A stretch of 5,476 bases of DNA, taken from positions 1 to 5,476 of the forward strand of contig JACCUZ010000455.1 of the NCBI GenBank assembly GCA_013698395.1. The letters are read 5' to 3'. Below the pieces are notes generated by a model. It did not search any database and was not told the DNA's origin. It saw only the letters and a list, made by a program, of their open reading frames with translations. This DNA is from Sporichthyaceae bacterium. GTDB lineage: Bacteria > Actinomycetota > Actinomycetes > JACCUZ01. The translations under genes were made by a program, and so were the position numbers. Shown here piece by piece: positions 5,153-5,476 of the stretch. Positions within the stretch are counted from its first letter, which is position 1. The number at the start of each line of letters is the position of its first letter.

Positions 5153-5476
5153 ATGGTCAACATCGGCATCGTCATCGGCAGCACCCGTCCCGGCCGCAAC
5201 GGCGAGGCCGTCGCCAGGTGGGTGCACGACATCGCGGCCAAGCGCGGGGACGCCAGCTTCGAGCTGGTCGACCTCAAGGAGGTCAACCTCCCCCACCTCG
5301 ACGAGGCGCTACCGCCGTCGTTCGGTCAGTACAGCCAGCCCCCACACGAAGGCCTGGTCGGATGCGATGCGGTCCTACGACGGCTACGTGTTCGTTACGC
5401 CGGAGTACAACCACAGCACATCCGGCGCCCTGAAGAACGCGATCGACTTCCTGTACGGGGAGTGGAACAACAAGGC
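5153..5476 (+). CDS. NADPH-dependent FMN reductase, 3'-partial, apparent frameshift
   Basis: The gene starts at the ATG at 5153, with GGAGAG (5138-5143) 9 nt upstream. Residues 1-62 begin MVNIGIVIGSTRPGRNGEAV, the flavodoxin-like fold with the phosphate-binding GSTRPGRN loop of the FMN_red family (PF03358). Such cytoplasmic enzymes reduce FMN, quinones or azo compounds with NAD(P)H. After Q62 the frame turns into unrelated sequence, while the +1-shifted frame from about 5346 continues the family: TKAWSDAMRSYDGYVFVTP, then EYNHSTSGALKNAIDF, the conserved PEYN-S-x-ALKN block, and on to the window end. The shift falls in the run of five C at 5339-5343; four would restore the frame. This is either a real inactivating mutation or a homopolymer sequencing error. 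The C-terminal part is cut off by the window. The family assignment is firm; whether the gene is functional is open. Confidence 0.85.
   Translation, partial: MVNIGIVIGSTRPGRNGEAVARWVHDIAAKRGDASFELVDLKEVNLPHLDEALPPSFGQYSQPPHEGLVGCDAVLRRLRVRYAGVQPQHIRRPEERDRLPVRGVEQQG

Noticed and set aside
3679..5286. 535-codon open frame on the minus strand
   Set aside because: It lies opposite the hydrolase fusion and part of the LuxR gene, has low-complexity Arg/Gly-rich content and no recognisable domain. It is typical of antisense frames in GC-rich DNA.
3916..5476. Flavin-dependent bioluminescence system (luciferase domain next to FMN reductase)
   Set aside because: The domain is not related to the bacterial LuxA/LuxB luciferases that use FMNH2, and the reductase seems to have its own promoter and a frameshift. 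Adjacency alone does not support light production.

Overview
This is a GC-rich window with C/G-biased third codon positions and strong AGGAGG-type ribosome binding sites. One regulator belongs to a GAF-like/LuxR type that I associate with Actinomycetota. I read it as chromosomal DNA of an actinomycete; the genus cannot be fixed from the sequence. No RNA genes, CRISPR arrays, insertion sequences or phage genes are visible.

Layout. Positions 1-799 (minus) hold the N-terminal 266 codons of a secreted, repeat-containing surface protein that runs off the left edge. Positions 800-1180 are non-coding. They hold a possible structured leader and an operator-like palindrome at the ribosome binding site of that gene. 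Positions 1181-2587 (minus) are a compact three-gene operon, transcribed right to left: a cupin, a SnoaL/NTF2-like small protein (3 nt gap) and a secreted protein with a His-rich C-terminus (9 nt gap). A 109-bp divergent promoter region (2588-2696) separates the operon from a plus-strand LuxR-family regulator (2697-3836). It is followed by an alpha/beta-hydrolase fused to a domain of the family called 'Luciferase' in Pfam (3916-5058). At the right edge (5153-5476) is the start of a flavodoxin-like NADPH-dependent FMN reductase, preceded by a 24-bp inverted repeat. Its reading frame appears broken by one extra C in a run of five.

How the genes may work together. The divergent arrangement suggests that the LuxR protein controls the cupin operon, its own gene, and possibly the hydrolase fusion downstream. 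The enzyme-like genes (cupin, SnoaL-like, hydrolase fusion, FMN reductase) would fit small-molecule or redox stress handling, but no substrate can be read from the sequence. The items most worth a second look are the hydrolase-luciferase-like fusion, the FMN reductase frameshift and its operator-like dyad, and the leader region of the surface protein gene.
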